From positions 1-62,404 of the forward strand of contig DGQK01000066.1 of the NCBI GenBank assembly GCA_002390745.1: a stretch of 62,404 nucleotides of DNA, read 5' to 3'. This document shows, piece by piece, positions 16,422-25,161 of the stretch; position 1 is the first letter of the stretch; each line of letters starts with the position of its first letter. The position numbers were made by a program, and so were the translations under genes. The DNA is from Bacteroidetes bacterium UBA4416 (GTDB taxonomy: Bacteria > Bacteroidota > Bacteroidia > B-17B0 > Aurantibacillaceae). The notes under the pieces are model-generated. The model was given only the letters and a program-made list of their open reading frames with translations, ran no database searches and had not been told where the DNA came from.

Positions 16422-17411
16422 ATGAAATTTTCCTATTTCAATTTCTGGATCAGGAATGGCATCCTGTACCTCTTCTTCTGCCTGCTGGGGCTTCTGATGG
16501 TACTACTCGACAAAGACAATCCCATCCATATAAAGGGCGGGGCGCTGGATGTGCTTACCAGGGGCGCTGTGATTATCCTCATAGCCCATATCCAGGTGTA
16601 TGTTCACAACGTGTTGTATAAAAACTACTTCGGCAAATCCCATGTAAAATACATTGTAGGCACGCTCATCTTATTTACCACGTATTTTCTCATCAACTTT
16701 TTCACCCGCTTCGGATTCATGCAGCAGGAAGGGCCTGTGACGATGGGTGTTTCCATCTTTCTGATTTACCTGATCGGTCTTGGCTTTTATTATATCCACA
16801 AAAACATCCTGGAACGAAGCCTTCTTTTCGAGAACGAGCTCATCGAAAGAGACGAAGAGATCCGGCATTTAAAGGCACAGCTCAACCCTCACTTCTTATT
16901 CAATGCCTTAAACAATCTCTATGGCACGGCGCTGACGGATCCGGAAGAAACGCCCGACAAGATCCTGGAACTTTCGGAGCTGCTGAGGTACCAGATAGAA
17001 TCTTCCAAAAAGGAACATGTGTCGCTGGAAGATGAGGTAGCATTTATCAGGAAATACCTGAGCTACGAACAAAACCGGAATCCGAAGCTGAACATCGACT
17101 TCTCTACCGACATGCCCCCGGAGCGCTTCAATTTATCGCCCCTGCTCTTCATGCCTTTTATTGAAAACGCCATTAAATACAGCAGCCACACCGATAAGCC
17201 TTTCCTCCGCCTGTTTATCGCCGCCGATAAGAAGACCCTTATCTTTAAATTAAAGAATAATTATACCGACAGTGGCAGGAAATTTTCAGGCACCAATACA
17301 GGACTTTCCAACACAAAGAAAAGACTCGAGTTGATGTACCGGAAAAAGCATGAGCTGATTATTACCGAGGACAAGGGAGTTTACAGTGTTGAGCTGACCT
17401 TAAAACAATGA
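16422..17411 (+). CDS. LytS/YehU-type sensor histidine kinase
   Basis: A membrane histidine kinase of the His_kinase (PF06580) family. Four hydrophobic helices span about residues 10-135, followed by QLNPHFLFNALNNLYG with the phospho-accepting histidine, and an ATPase part including FIENAIKYS and NTGLSNTKKRLELMY. An ATG at 16383 adds 13 residues. The one at 16422 is preferred because a TACTTTTA box sits directly upstream and the protein then starts at a natural membrane-topology N-terminus. The LytTR response regulator gene begins 23 nt downstream, so this is a complete two-component pair. Confidence 0.9.
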   Translation: MKFSYFNFWIRNGILYLFFCLLGLLMVLLDKDNPIHIKGGALDVLTRGAVIILIAHIQVYVHNVLYKNYFGKSHVKYIVGTLILFTTYFLINFFTRFGFMQQEGPVTMGVSIFLIYLIGLGFYYIHKNILERSLLFENELIERDEEIRHLKAQLNPHFLFNALNNLYGTALTDPEETPDKILELSELLRYQIESSKKEHVSLEDEVAFIRKYLSYEQNRNPKLNIDFSTDMPPERFNLSPLLFMPFIENAIKYSSHTDKPFLRLFIAADKKTLIFKLKNNYTDSGRKFSGTNTGLSNTKKRLELMYRKKHELIITEDKGVYSVELTLKQ

Positions 17412-17433
17412 CCACAGACAGAAACGAGTTTCC

Positions 17434-18129
17434 ATGAAATACAAATGCCTGATAGTGGATGATGAAGCGCCTGCACATAAAGTGCTGCAATCGCACATCA
17501 ACAAAACGGACCTGCTCGAGATTGCGGGCGATGTGTATGATGGCAAGGAAGCCATTGACTTCATGCGGAGCAACAAGGTAGATCTTTTGTTCCTGGACAT
17601 AGACATGCCAAAGCTTTCGGGCCTAGAGCTTCTCCAATGCATGCCTTACCCTGTGCCGGTGATCCTCACAACAGCCTACAGTAATTTCGGCTTCGAAGCT
17701 TATCAGCATGATGTGGTGGATTACCTGCTGAAGCCTATCTCTTACCCGCGCTTCCTCAAATCCATCAACAAAGCTATCCGCCTAATGGGCGCGGAACAGG
17801 GCGGTAAACCGGAAGAGGAAACTGCATTCCCGGACATCGAGCTGAAGTACGACGGGATCCTGAAAATTATCAATACCAGGCGCATCCTGTTCATTGAAGC
17901 GGTTGGCAATTACATCCGGATTCACCTCGAGGACGAAAAGCCCATGCTGGTGACCCAAACCATGAAATACATCGGTTCCCTGCTGCCCCGTGACCATTTC
18001 ACCAGAGTGCATAAATCCTACATCGTAAAGCGTGAGGCCATTGCGGAGATCAGGAAAACAGAAATTACCCTGTCGAATAAGGTTGTCCTGCCTATTGGAC
18101 GCAAATATTCGGTATTGCTGGAGCCATAA
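17434..18129 (+). CDS. LytTR-family response regulator
   Basis: A 231-residue DNA-binding response regulator. The receiver domain has the acidic pocket D9-D10, phospho-acceptor D55 (LLFLDIDMP) and K100 (YLLKP). Residues about 130-231 are a LytTR DNA-binding domain (ILFIEAVGNYIRIH, HFTRVHKSYIVK). It is the partner of the LytS-type kinase encoded immediately upstream. Its target genes cannot be read from the context, though a desaturase gene lies convergently downstream. Confidence 0.94.
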   Translation: MKYKCLIVDDEAPAHKVLQSHINKTDLLEIAGDVYDGKEAIDFMRSNKVDLLFLDIDMPKLSGLELLQCMPYPVPVILTTAYSNFGFEAYQHDVVDYLLKPISYPRFLKSINKAIRLMGAEQGGKPEEETAFPDIELKYDGILKIINTRRILFIEAVGNYIRIHLEDEKPMLVTQTMKYIGSLLPRDHFTRVHKSYIVKREAIAEIRKTEITLSNKVVLPIGRKYSVLLEP

Positions 18130-18134
18130 AACAC

Positions 18135-18161
18135 AGGCACAGAGATGCTATCCCTGTGCCT
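18135..18161. terminator. Terminator between regulator and desaturase
   Basis: An 8-bp stem, AGGCACAG (18135-18142) with CTGTGCCT (18154-18161), starts 6 nt after the response regulator stop. On the minus strand it is followed by GTGTTTTA. It could serve both convergent genes. Confidence 0.5.
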
Positions 18162-18190
18162 GCTATCATCGTATCCAAAAAAACGGAAGC

Positions 18191-19276
18191 TTACTGCCCG
18201 AGTTTGTAGAGCATTTTTCCGTGCAGTAAAACCGCCCGGGCAAAAGTCCTTTCTTTTTTATAAGGCACGTCAAACTCCCGCGCTGTGGCTTCTACAATCC
18301 TGGAAATCTCCGGATAATGCACATGCGACACAGAAGGGAATAAATGGTGCTCTACCTGGTAATTCAGGCCTCCCAGCACGTAAGAGATAAAGCGATTGCC
18401 GGTGGCAAAGTTCATGGTGGTGCGCATCTGGTGCTCCATGAAGTTGTTTTCCAGCTGGTTGTTCTCTCCTACCTGGTGGAACTCAGTTTCATCGGTAACG
18501 TGTGCAGCCTGGAACACCACCGCGAGCGTAAACCCTGCAATGTAATGCATGACTACATAGCCTGTGATCCAGTTCAGGAAAGTCATCTCAGGAACCACGA
18601 AATAAGGGATGAGCATATAGGCAAAGTACAGGAGCTTGGAAACCACAATGATCAGGAGTTCCTTACCCAGTGTGGTTTTGGCTGCTTTCAAATGGCCTTC
18701 TTTGCTGTACCGGATAGCCTGCTGAAAGTCTTTGGTAGTGCTCCACATCAGCGTCATGAGGCCGTAAAAGAACCAGGCATACAGGAACTGGAACCTGTGT
18801 ATCCATTTTTTTTCGGCATGCGGGTCGAAGCGCAAAAAGCCCAGCGGCGCAATATCCTCATCGAGGTCATGCACATTGGTATAGGTATGGTGAATGATGT
18901 TGTGCTGTATCCTCCAGTTGAGGGAATTTCCGGAAAGGAGGCTGATGGAGAAGAACCCGAGGAAGCGGTTCAGCGCATCGTTTTTACTGTAGCTCCCGTG
19001 GTTGGCGTCGTGCATCACGCACATGCCGATTCCGGCCATGCCGAAGCCCATCAGGACCGCTAAAAATAACCATACGGTTTTATTGTCTGTCACCCGGAAG
19101 GTGATCAGGAGAAAAGGGATCAGGTAAGCCGCAAACATGACCACTGTTTTCAGGTACAGGTGGATGTTTCCGCTTTTACCGATCTGGCGATCCTTAAAAT
19201 AAGAATCTACCCGTTTACGAAGCTCATTCTGAAAATTACGGTTGGTGTTATTGAATCTGACTGCTGTAGCGCTCAT
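18191..19276 (-). CDS. Membrane fatty-acid desaturase
   Basis: A 361-residue di-iron membrane desaturase that introduces a double bond into acyl chains. The three histidine boxes are HDANH (89-93), WRIQHNIIHH (H125, H129, H130) and QVEHH (H310, H311). The Q in QVEHH is the mark of front-end (delta-5/6-like) and linoleoyl-CoA desaturases. There is no fused cytochrome b5 domain, so an external electron donor is needed. Four or more membrane helices surround the boxes. It opens a 10-kb run of lipid-related genes. Confidence 0.93.
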   Translation of the reverse strand: MSATAVRFNNTNRNFQNELRKRVDSYFKDRQIGKSGNIHLYLKTVVMFAAYLIPFLLITFRVTDNKTVWLFLAVLMGFGMAGIGMCVMHDANHGSYSKNDALNRFLGFFSISLLSGNSLNWRIQHNIIHHTYTNVHDLDEDIAPLGFLRFDPHAEKKWIHRFQFLYAWFFYGLMTLMWSTTKDFQQAIRYSKEGHLKAAKTTLGKELLIIVVSKLLYFAYMLIPYFVVPEMTFLNWITGYVVMHYIAGFTLAVVFQAAHVTDETEFHQVGENNQLENNFMEHQMRTTMNFATGNRFISYVLGGLNYQVEHHLFPSVSHVHYPEISRIVEATAREFDVPYKKERTFARAVLLHGKMLYKLGQ

Positions 19277-19492
19277 AGTGTTTTAAAATTATACCTCAAA
19301 TTTCGCTACAGATTGGCCATAAAAGCCGGAAAAAGGGATCAAGCGCTTACTTATTGTATAAACGCCGTTCGTCATTTAAGCCATACCCAACGCGGAATAA
19401 GCCCGAAGCATGTCTTGGGCTACGCTATTTTCGGCCTGCCTTTACTGCGTGGGACGCTTCACTCCGGCCGGCCGAAACACCATTTCACTAAA

Positions 19493-19523
19493 AAACCCTC
19501 TGTATGTGGAATACAGAGGGTTT
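19493..19523 (-). terminator. Terminator of the cupin-like gene
   Basis: A perfect 13-bp stem, AAACCCTCTGTAT (19493-19505) with ATACAGAGGGTTT (19511-19523), has a 5-nt loop. It is followed on the minus strand by a T-run, a classical intrinsic terminator for the minus-strand gene ending at 19549. Confidence 0.85.
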
Positions 19524-19548
19524 GTCACGCTAACGGCCAAATAACGTA

Positions 19549-20472
19549 TCAGGCCGCCAGTGTTGCTTTTTCCTGAGGATTGATTGGTAACTCGATAGCG
19601 GGTGTTTCAGGTTTTAATTTTTCAATGATCCTGTTGGCCCTTTGTTGCGCCATCCATTCTTTTTTGAGCACCCATTTTTCGCCCTGCAATTTATTCATGA
19701 TCTTATCGAAAGGCATATACACCGCCAGGTTCAGGATACCTTCCCATTTAGCCTTGAAGCTTTGGGCGATCTTACGGTAGCTCACCGAAAACCCGCCATC
19801 CATGTACGTAATAAAGTGCCAGTATCCGCTCGGCATGTAAAGCGCATCACCGTGCTCAAGCACACACTCCTGCACCTCAATGTATTTCAGGCCAGGGTAT
19901 TTTTCGTAGTCGGGGTGATCGAGGTCTACCAGGGAATAGGTGTTGTATGGCAATTTATAAAGAAGCTCCGAATATTTAGGATGCACCAATACCACTTTTT
20001 TGCGGCCATAGAACTGGGTGAGCAACACGTTGCTCATGTCGATGTCCTGGTGAATGCGCACTTTAATATCCCGTGCGCCGAAGAACATATAGCCGATGCG
20101 GCCCAGAATGCCTTTAAAGATCGCAGGGCAGGGAAAATCCTTTCTGAGCTCAGGCTTTGATTTAAACATATTGAAGAGAAACATGCGCAGTGTGGTCGGC
20201 TTGTTTTCCTCGATGGTTGTGACATAGTCCCTGAAAGGCATTTTGAGATCGGCAATGGTATAGGCCGAGCCTTTGTTGCTGTTGCTGTTGTCAAACACAT
20301 CGACCATCACATCGCCACAGACGTTTTTGATATAATCGATGGTCCATTTGTTTCCCGCGGGGTATTGGCCTGCCAGCCCTTTGATGACTACAGGTTTTTG
20401 TGGGATGAGAAATTGTTTTTTGAATTCTTCAGGCGAAATATCGCTTACGGTGTCAATAGAAGAAGTTTTCAT
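19549..20472 (-). CDS. JmjC/cupin_8-type putative oxygenase (1)
   Basis: A 307-residue soluble protein of the cupin-like (Cupin_8, FIH1/JmjC) superfamily of Fe(II)/2-oxoglutarate oxygenases. N-terminal SPEEFKKQFLIPQKPVVIKG is typical. The iron triad is visible as His141-x-Asp143 (RIHQDID) and His219 (GYWHF), and VVLVHP could help bind 2-oxoglutarate. A basic C-terminal tail follows. The hydroxylation target is unknown. The neighbouring desaturase and a paralogue at 22051 suggest acyl-chain chemistry, though family members more often act on proteins or small molecules. Confidence 0.85.
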   Translation of the reverse strand: MKTSSIDTVSDISPEEFKKQFLIPQKPVVIKGLAGQYPAGNKWTIDYIKNVCGDVMVDVFDNSNSNKGSAYTIADLKMPFRDYVTTIEENKPTTLRMFLFNMFKSKPELRKDFPCPAIFKGILGRIGYMFFGARDIKVRIHQDIDMSNVLLTQFYGRKKVVLVHPKYSELLYKLPYNTYSLVDLDHPDYEKYPGLKYIEVQECVLEHGDALYMPSGYWHFITYMDGGFSVSYRKIAQSFKAKWEGILNLAVYMPFDKIMNKLQGEKWVLKKEWMAQQRANRIIEKLKPETPAIELPINPQEKATLAA

Positions 20473-20643
20473 AAAATTGGGTTTGAAAATGTAAATACAA
20501 TTCTATACCAGTTGCTTTAAGAAAATTTGATAGAACAAAACTATGTCAGATTTAATCATCTAAACCAATTTTATACGTTAAAAGTTGCAAAACAGGGGAA
20601 AAATATCTACAATAAAAGTGCAGGGAATGGTTAATTTTATCCC

Positions 20644-21993
20644 GTGAAGCCAGCCCTGCCCCTTTCCAGACAGATCGCTTATGCGTTTGGCATGATGGGC
20701 TACAGCATCCTGATCAATATCATTAGCGTGATCCTGGTTTACCTGTATGTACCTCCTGAAACCAGCGGCTTGCCTCCTCTAATCACACAAATGGTCATCT
20801 TCGGTTTTTTCAATGTAATGACCATCATTACCACCAGCAGCCGCTTCATAGATGCCGTGTACGATCCATTCATTGCCCAGCTAAGCGACAAAAGCAGAAA
20901 CCCTTCGGGCCGGCGCATTCCGCTGATGAAAAAAGCGGTGTTGCCTTCCGTTCTTTTCTGCTGCCTCATCTTTTTCCCCTTGCACCATTATGAATCTGGG
21001 GTTAATATTGCCTGGCTGGCCGTGATGCTTGTGCTTTTTTACATTTCCACCACTTCCTATGTAATTCCGTATTATGCCCTGCTTCCCGAGGTAGCGCCGG
21101 ATTCTGCGCAAAAGGTGAGGCTTTCCACCTGGCAGTCGGTGGGTTTTGTGGTAGGGATAGGCATCGGCTCCAACGTGTTCAATGTGACCGATCTTGTACA
21201 AAGCCATTTCGGAGTGGAAACGCGCCTGGCGGCGCTGCAAGTCTCCGTGGTGGGCTTCGCCCTGCTGGCCGGTATCGCCTTGCTGATCCCCGTGCTGGCC
21301 ATCAACGAAAAACACTATTCGACAGCCGTTCCGCATTCGGTGCCGCTGAAACAGGCATTGCAGCAGGCCCTTAAGAACCGCAATTTTCTTCTCTTCATTG
21401 TAGCCGACTTTTCATATTTCATTGCCGTAACGCTTATTACTTCCGGATTGCTTTATTTCCTCAAAGTACTGTTGCAGCTGCCGGAAGCGCTCGGAAACAA
21501 ACTTATGATGACCATGGTGCTGGTTTCCTTCATCTTTTACCCGATCATTAACCTGCTGGTCAAAAAAACGGGAAAGAAACGGATCGTCTTTATCTCCCTT
21601 GTGTTGCTGTCCTTCATCTTTCTGGGCATCTATTACCTTGGCCGCTTTCCCCTGGGACCCGAAAAGCAGATTTTCCTGCTGATAGGCCTGGCGGCCATTC
21701 CGCTGGCCTCTCTCAATATCCTGCCCAATGCCATTCTTTCGGAGATCGTTCAAAAAGACAGTGACGATACCGGCGAAAACAAAGCTGCGCTCTATTTTGC
21801 CGTGAGGTACTTTTTTGTAAAGATCGCCCAGACCATGGGCACCGCACTTTTTGTAATGTCGCTCAACTATGGTAAAGACGTTGGCAACGATTTCGGAGTG
21901 CGCCTCAACGGGCTTTTAGGCTTCGGGCTTTGCTTCCTGGCAGCGCTGATCTTTCTGAGGTTCCGCGAAACGGAAAAAGCAGGCACACCCTAA
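20644..21993 (+). CDS. GPH/MFS_2-family transporter
   Basis: A 449-residue, 12-helix transporter of the glycoside-pentoside-hexuronide branch of the MFS. The family motif after the second helix is FIDAVYDPFIAQLSD followed by GRRIPLM. This branch contains sugar/cation symporters such as MelB, and also the eukaryotic lysolipid carrier MFSD2A. Given that it lies between two cupin-like oxygenase genes in a lipid-enzyme neighbourhood, a lipid or amphipathic substrate is as reasonable as a sugar. It starts at GTG; no ATG is suitably placed. Confidence 0.88.
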   Translation: MKPALPLSRQIAYAFGMMGYSILINIISVILVYLYVPPETSGLPPLITQMVIFGFFNVMTIITTSSRFIDAVYDPFIAQLSDKSRNPSGRRIPLMKKAVLPSVLFCCLIFFPLHHYESGVNIAWLAVMLVLFYISTTSYVIPYYALLPEVAPDSAQKVRLSTWQSVGFVVGIGIGSNVFNVTDLVQSHFGVETRLAALQVSVVGFALLAGIALLIPVLAINEKHYSTAVPHSVPLKQALQQALKNRNFLLFIVADFSYFIAVTLITSGLLYFLKVLLQLPEALGNKLMMTMVLVSFIFYPIINLLVKKTGKKRIVFISLVLLSFIFLGIYYLGRFPLGPEKQIFLLIGLAAIPLASLNILPNAILSEIVQKDSDDTGENKAALYFAVRYFFVKIAQTMGTALFVMSLNYGKDVGNDFGVRLNGLLGFGLCFLAALIFLRFRETEKAGTP

Positions 21994-22050
21994 ACCCAAT
22001 ATCCGGCATTAAATTGTATTGGAACAGGTTTGTATGCAATTCATTCAGCC

Positions 22051-22992
22051 ATGAACTTACAAACCGTTGATACCGTAGACTCTATCAGTCCGGAAGACTT
22101 CAAAGAACGTTATTATAAAACAGGCAAGCCTTTGGTGATCAAAAACCTGGCAAAACAATGGCCCGCCTATTCCAAATGGAACTGGGACTATTTCAAGGAG
22201 CTGCTCGGAGACACGAAAGTAGGGATCTATAACAATGTGAAGAGCGATGCGCATACGCCTGTCAATACAGCCGACGACTATACTACCTTCGGGAACTACA
22301 TCGACATGGTGAGCCGGGGGCCCGCTTCCTGGCGGATCTTCCTCTTTAACCTGTTCAGCCACGCACCCCAGATCACCAGGGATTTTAGCTGGCCCGATGA
22401 ACTGATGGGCGGTTTCGTCAAGCGCGTTCCCATGCTTTTTGTAGGCGGCCAGGGCAGTATCACCCATATGCATTTCGACATGGACCTGAGCCATATTCTG
22501 CATACACAGTTTGCCGGCAGAAAACGCGTGTTGCTGTTCCCGTTCAGTGAGCAATACAAATTGTACCGCAAGCCCTTTGAGGTTCTAAGCCTTGCCGATT
22601 TCAGCAGCTACCATTCTTCGGCAGACAGCCACATCGACTATGGTAAATTTCCTGCTCTGCGCTATGCCCGGGGCTACGACCTGGTGCTTGAACACGGCGA
22701 CACCCTCTTTATGCCTGCCGGCTACTGGCACCACATGGAATACATCGACAGTGGATTTGCCATGAGCTTACGGGCCATGCAGCCCGGAGTTAGCGGGAAG
22801 CTCCATGCATTATGGAAGCTGCTGGGCATGAGAAACATTGATACCCTGATGAAAAAAACCATGCCCCTGCGCTGGTATGCCTGGAAAGAAAAACTGGCGC
22901 ATGAGCATGCCGCCAGGTGCATAGGCGCCATGCACTATGAGCTCAGTCCGGCTGCAACGGAGAAGGATGAGATCCTGAGAAACGCGTCCTGA
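22051..22992 (+). CDS. JmjC/cupin_8-type putative oxygenase (2)
   Basis: A paralogue of the protein encoded at 19549. The N-terminus (TVDTVDSISPEDFKERYYK) and the iron ligands align: His141-x-Asp143 (THMHFDMD) and His227 (GYWHHME), numbered from the ATG at 22051. A TTG seven codons earlier keeps the frame open but is less likely. The body has the WPAYSKWNWDYFKELLG helix typical of cupin_8 proteins. It is convergent with the CFA synthase gene, whose stop lies only 2 nt away. Two iron oxygenases in one lipid locus suggests sequential or substrate-divided hydroxylations. Confidence 0.85.
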   Translation: MNLQTVDTVDSISPEDFKERYYKTGKPLVIKNLAKQWPAYSKWNWDYFKELLGDTKVGIYNNVKSDAHTPVNTADDYTTFGNYIDMVSRGPASWRIFLFNLFSHAPQITRDFSWPDELMGGFVKRVPMLFVGGQGSITHMHFDMDLSHILHTQFAGRKRVLLFPFSEQYKLYRKPFEVLSLADFSSYHSSADSHIDYGKFPALRYARGYDLVLEHGDTLFMPAGYWHHMEYIDSGFAMSLRAMQPGVSGKLHALWKLLGMRNIDTLMKKTMPLRWYAWKEKLAHEHAARCIGAMHYELSPAATEKDEILRNAS

Positions 22993-22994
22993 CC

Positions 22995-24233
22995 TTAACG
23001 GAGCGTGTTGTTCGGCCTGGTATATACCAATTGCATGACGTGAATGTTGCGCATAGCAAAAGCCGCTTCGCAGTAACAGAGGTAATAGTTCCATTTTCGG
23101 ATGAAGTATTCGTCGAAACCCAGTTGCTTCACCTCTTCCAGCTTTTCGTTGAAGGCTTTATGCCATGCATTGAGTGTATGTGCATAATGCAGGCCGATGT
23201 CTTTGAGATCTACCAATGTGAGGTTTCCGGTACTGTTCACCGCCTGGTTGATGGCAGCAACCGAAGGCAGGAGCGATCCCGGGAAAATATGCTTCTGGAT
23301 CCAGTCTACGCCATTCTTCAGGCTCTCGAAGCGCGAGTCGGGGCAGGTGATGACCTGGAGCGCAAAGATGCCGTCTTTTTTGAGCAAATCGCTGCATTTT
23401 TTGAAATACTCATTGTAATATTCCGCTCCCACTGCCTCCAGCATTTCAATGGAAACGATTTTGTCAAAGCTCCCTTCCATGAGGCGGTAGTCCTTTACCA
23501 GGATGGTGATCCTGTCTTCCAGCTTCTCTTTGGCAATACGCTCTTTGGCAAGCCGGTACTGCTCTTCTGAAATGGTAAGCGTGGTTACCCTGCAACCGTA
23601 ATGCTTAGCCATATAAATGGCGTTTCCTCCCCAGCCGCTGCCGATCTCCAGCACATGATCGCTCTCCTTCAGGTGCAGCTGCCTGCACAGCCTGTCGTAC
23701 TTTTCCAGCTGAGCCTCTTCCAGTGTCATATCCTCTTTCGTATAATACGCAGAGGAATAGGTCATGGTGGGGTCGAGGAAAAGGGCAAAAAAATCGTTGT
23801 TGAGATCGTAATGCTCGGAAATGTTCTTACGCGATCCGCTGAGGCTGTTGCCGCGTTTTATATGGTACAGTTTGTTGACTGCTTTCAGAAGATTGAGCAC
23901 CAGTGACCTTGTACTGCTGCCGGATACCGTGGGTGCATGATCCACATTGAGCAGGAACCATTTAATGACGTTGGTGATGCTGTCGGTGTCCCAGTCGCCA
24001 TCCACGTAAGCTTCTCCAAAACCGATATCGCCATATAAGACACAGCGCCTGAAAAAAACAGGGTTCTGTATGCGGATGTGACAGCTTATTCCCTCGCCGT
24101 TCCCGATGGCCATCTCCGACCCGTCAGGCAGGCTGATCAAGGCTTTTCCAAGAGGCATCTTAGAGAGCAATCCTAAAATCACTTTCCGGTAAAACCCTTC
24201 TTTGGGCCTGGCTATACTAAGTGATGTTGACAT
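22995..24233 (-). CDS. Cyclopropane-fatty-acyl-phospholipid synthase
   Basis: A 412-residue SAM-dependent enzyme acting on unsaturated phospholipid acyl chains at the membrane. The N-terminal domain (residues 1-130) includes YGDIGFGEAYVDGDWDT, a hallmark of CFA synthases. Active-site HYDLNNDF is at 141-148 and SAM motif LEIGSGWGG at 195-203, followed by SIEMLEAVG. It is the last gene of the minus-strand run DUF1295, CFA-like, FAD oxidoreductase, DUF1365, CFA. It could make cyclopropane or methyl-branched acyl chains; substrate and product are inferred. Confidence 0.92.
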   Translation of the reverse strand: MSTSLSIARPKEGFYRKVILGLLSKMPLGKALISLPDGSEMAIGNGEGISCHIRIQNPVFFRRCVLYGDIGFGEAYVDGDWDTDSITNVIKWFLLNVDHAPTVSGSSTRSLVLNLLKAVNKLYHIKRGNSLSGSRKNISEHYDLNNDFFALFLDPTMTYSSAYYTKEDMTLEEAQLEKYDRLCRQLHLKESDHVLEIGSGWGGNAIYMAKHYGCRVTTLTISEEQYRLAKERIAKEKLEDRITILVKDYRLMEGSFDKIVSIEMLEAVGAEYYNEYFKKCSDLLKKDGIFALQVITCPDSRFESLKNGVDWIQKHIFPGSLLPSVAAINQAVNSTGNLTLVDLKDIGLHYAHTLNAWHKAFNEKLEEVKQLGFDEYFIRKWNYYLCYCEAAFAMRNIHVMQLVYTRPNNTLR

Positions 24234-24253
24234 GTACGAATATAATCTATTTT

Positions 24254-25051
24254 TTATTTTCCGTTGTATTTACGATGCACATCCCTTTGCAGATTTAACA
24301 AATCATTTTTTTTATGGTACGGGATTTTTTTCAGCCACAGGAGCAGAGCATTCCAATGAATGAGTGTGATGATTCTCAGCGTCAGGAAAGGGAATCGGAT
24401 GGCATACCACAACAAGTTTATGTTGCTTAAGGGCTTTCTGATCCCCGCCAGGGTGCTGATGAAGACACGCTCGTCTTTTTGGAAAGTATCAATGCGGATA
24501 TTGAGCTTTTGATCGGGAACGTGCAGGCTGAAATCAAAATTAGCGTCATGGTCGAAAAAGGGAGACACGTAAAAATACTTTGTGGTATTCAGTTGAAATT
24601 TATTTTCACAGAAGTTCTGTGCGCCGAGAAAATAAGGCTTCATTTCATGGAAGGTGTTGCTTACCTCAGCCACACTGCACAGAGGCTGATGATTGGCATC
24701 GAATACAAAATAAAAGGACACGGGGTTGAAGTTATATCCCAGGATGTTGAGATTAGTGAGGCACATGATCTTCCCGACCGGGCTATCCATCCCATTCTGC
24801 TTTAAGTAATCCAGCAAATGCGCTTTTGTGGATTTACCTGTATCCGGCTCACCTATGGGAAACTGCAAATGCTCTTTGTCCCGGAAGCTAAACATATTAA
24901 AACGATTGTGGCTGAACAGGAATAGTTTTTTTCTTAAAAGCTCCAGCTCATCGAGGTCGATATAGAACATAAACACCTTATAGTGGAAGCGATGCTTTTT
25001 AGGAGCAAGCCTGTGGTGCATCACGGTAGCTTTATAGAGGCAGGAGTTCAT
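24254..25051 (-). CDS. DUF1365 family protein
   Basis: A 265-residue protein of the DUF1365 family, recognised by the opening LYKATVMHHRLAPKKHRFHYKVFMFYIDLDEL and the conserved NPVSFYFVFD and FHVSPFF-like YFYVSPFFD motifs. The catalytic role is not established. The family is almost always encoded between a CFA synthase and an FAD-dependent oxidoreductase in bacteria, as here, so a role in acyl-chain modification is inferred from context. It lies 20 nt upstream of the CFA gene. Confidence 0.88.
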   Translation of the reverse strand: MNSCLYKATVMHHRLAPKKHRFHYKVFMFYIDLDELELLRKKLFLFSHNRFNMFSFRDKEHLQFPIGEPDTGKSTKAHLLDYLKQNGMDSPVGKIMCLTNLNILGYNFNPVSFYFVFDANHQPLCSVAEVSNTFHEMKPYFLGAQNFCENKFQLNTTKYFYVSPFFDHDANFDFSLHVPDQKLNIRIDTFQKDERVFISTLAGIRKPLSNINLLWYAIRFPFLTLRIITLIHWNALLLWLKKIPYHKKNDLLNLQRDVHRKYNGK

Positions 25052-25080
25052 GGGATGGTTACTTATTTGTATTAGAATTC

Positions 25081-25132
25081 GGAGAGTTTGTCCTCCACCT
25101 ACCCTCCCGAAAGCTTTCGGGACAAGCTCTCC
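25081..25132. repeat. Nested palindrome in the lipid operon
   Basis: The gap between the FAD oxidoreductase and DUF1365 genes contains the perfect 16-bp palindrome CCCGAAAGCTTTCGGG (25106-25121). It is enclosed by longer arms GGAGAGTTTGTC (25081-25092) and GACAAGCTCTCC (25121-25132), which pair with one G-U. It has the look of a dispersed intergenic repeat and would fold in the polycistronic mRNA. Confidence 0.65.
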
Positions 25133-25161
25133 AGAGGGGGATATGCTTCTTAAATGGTTTC

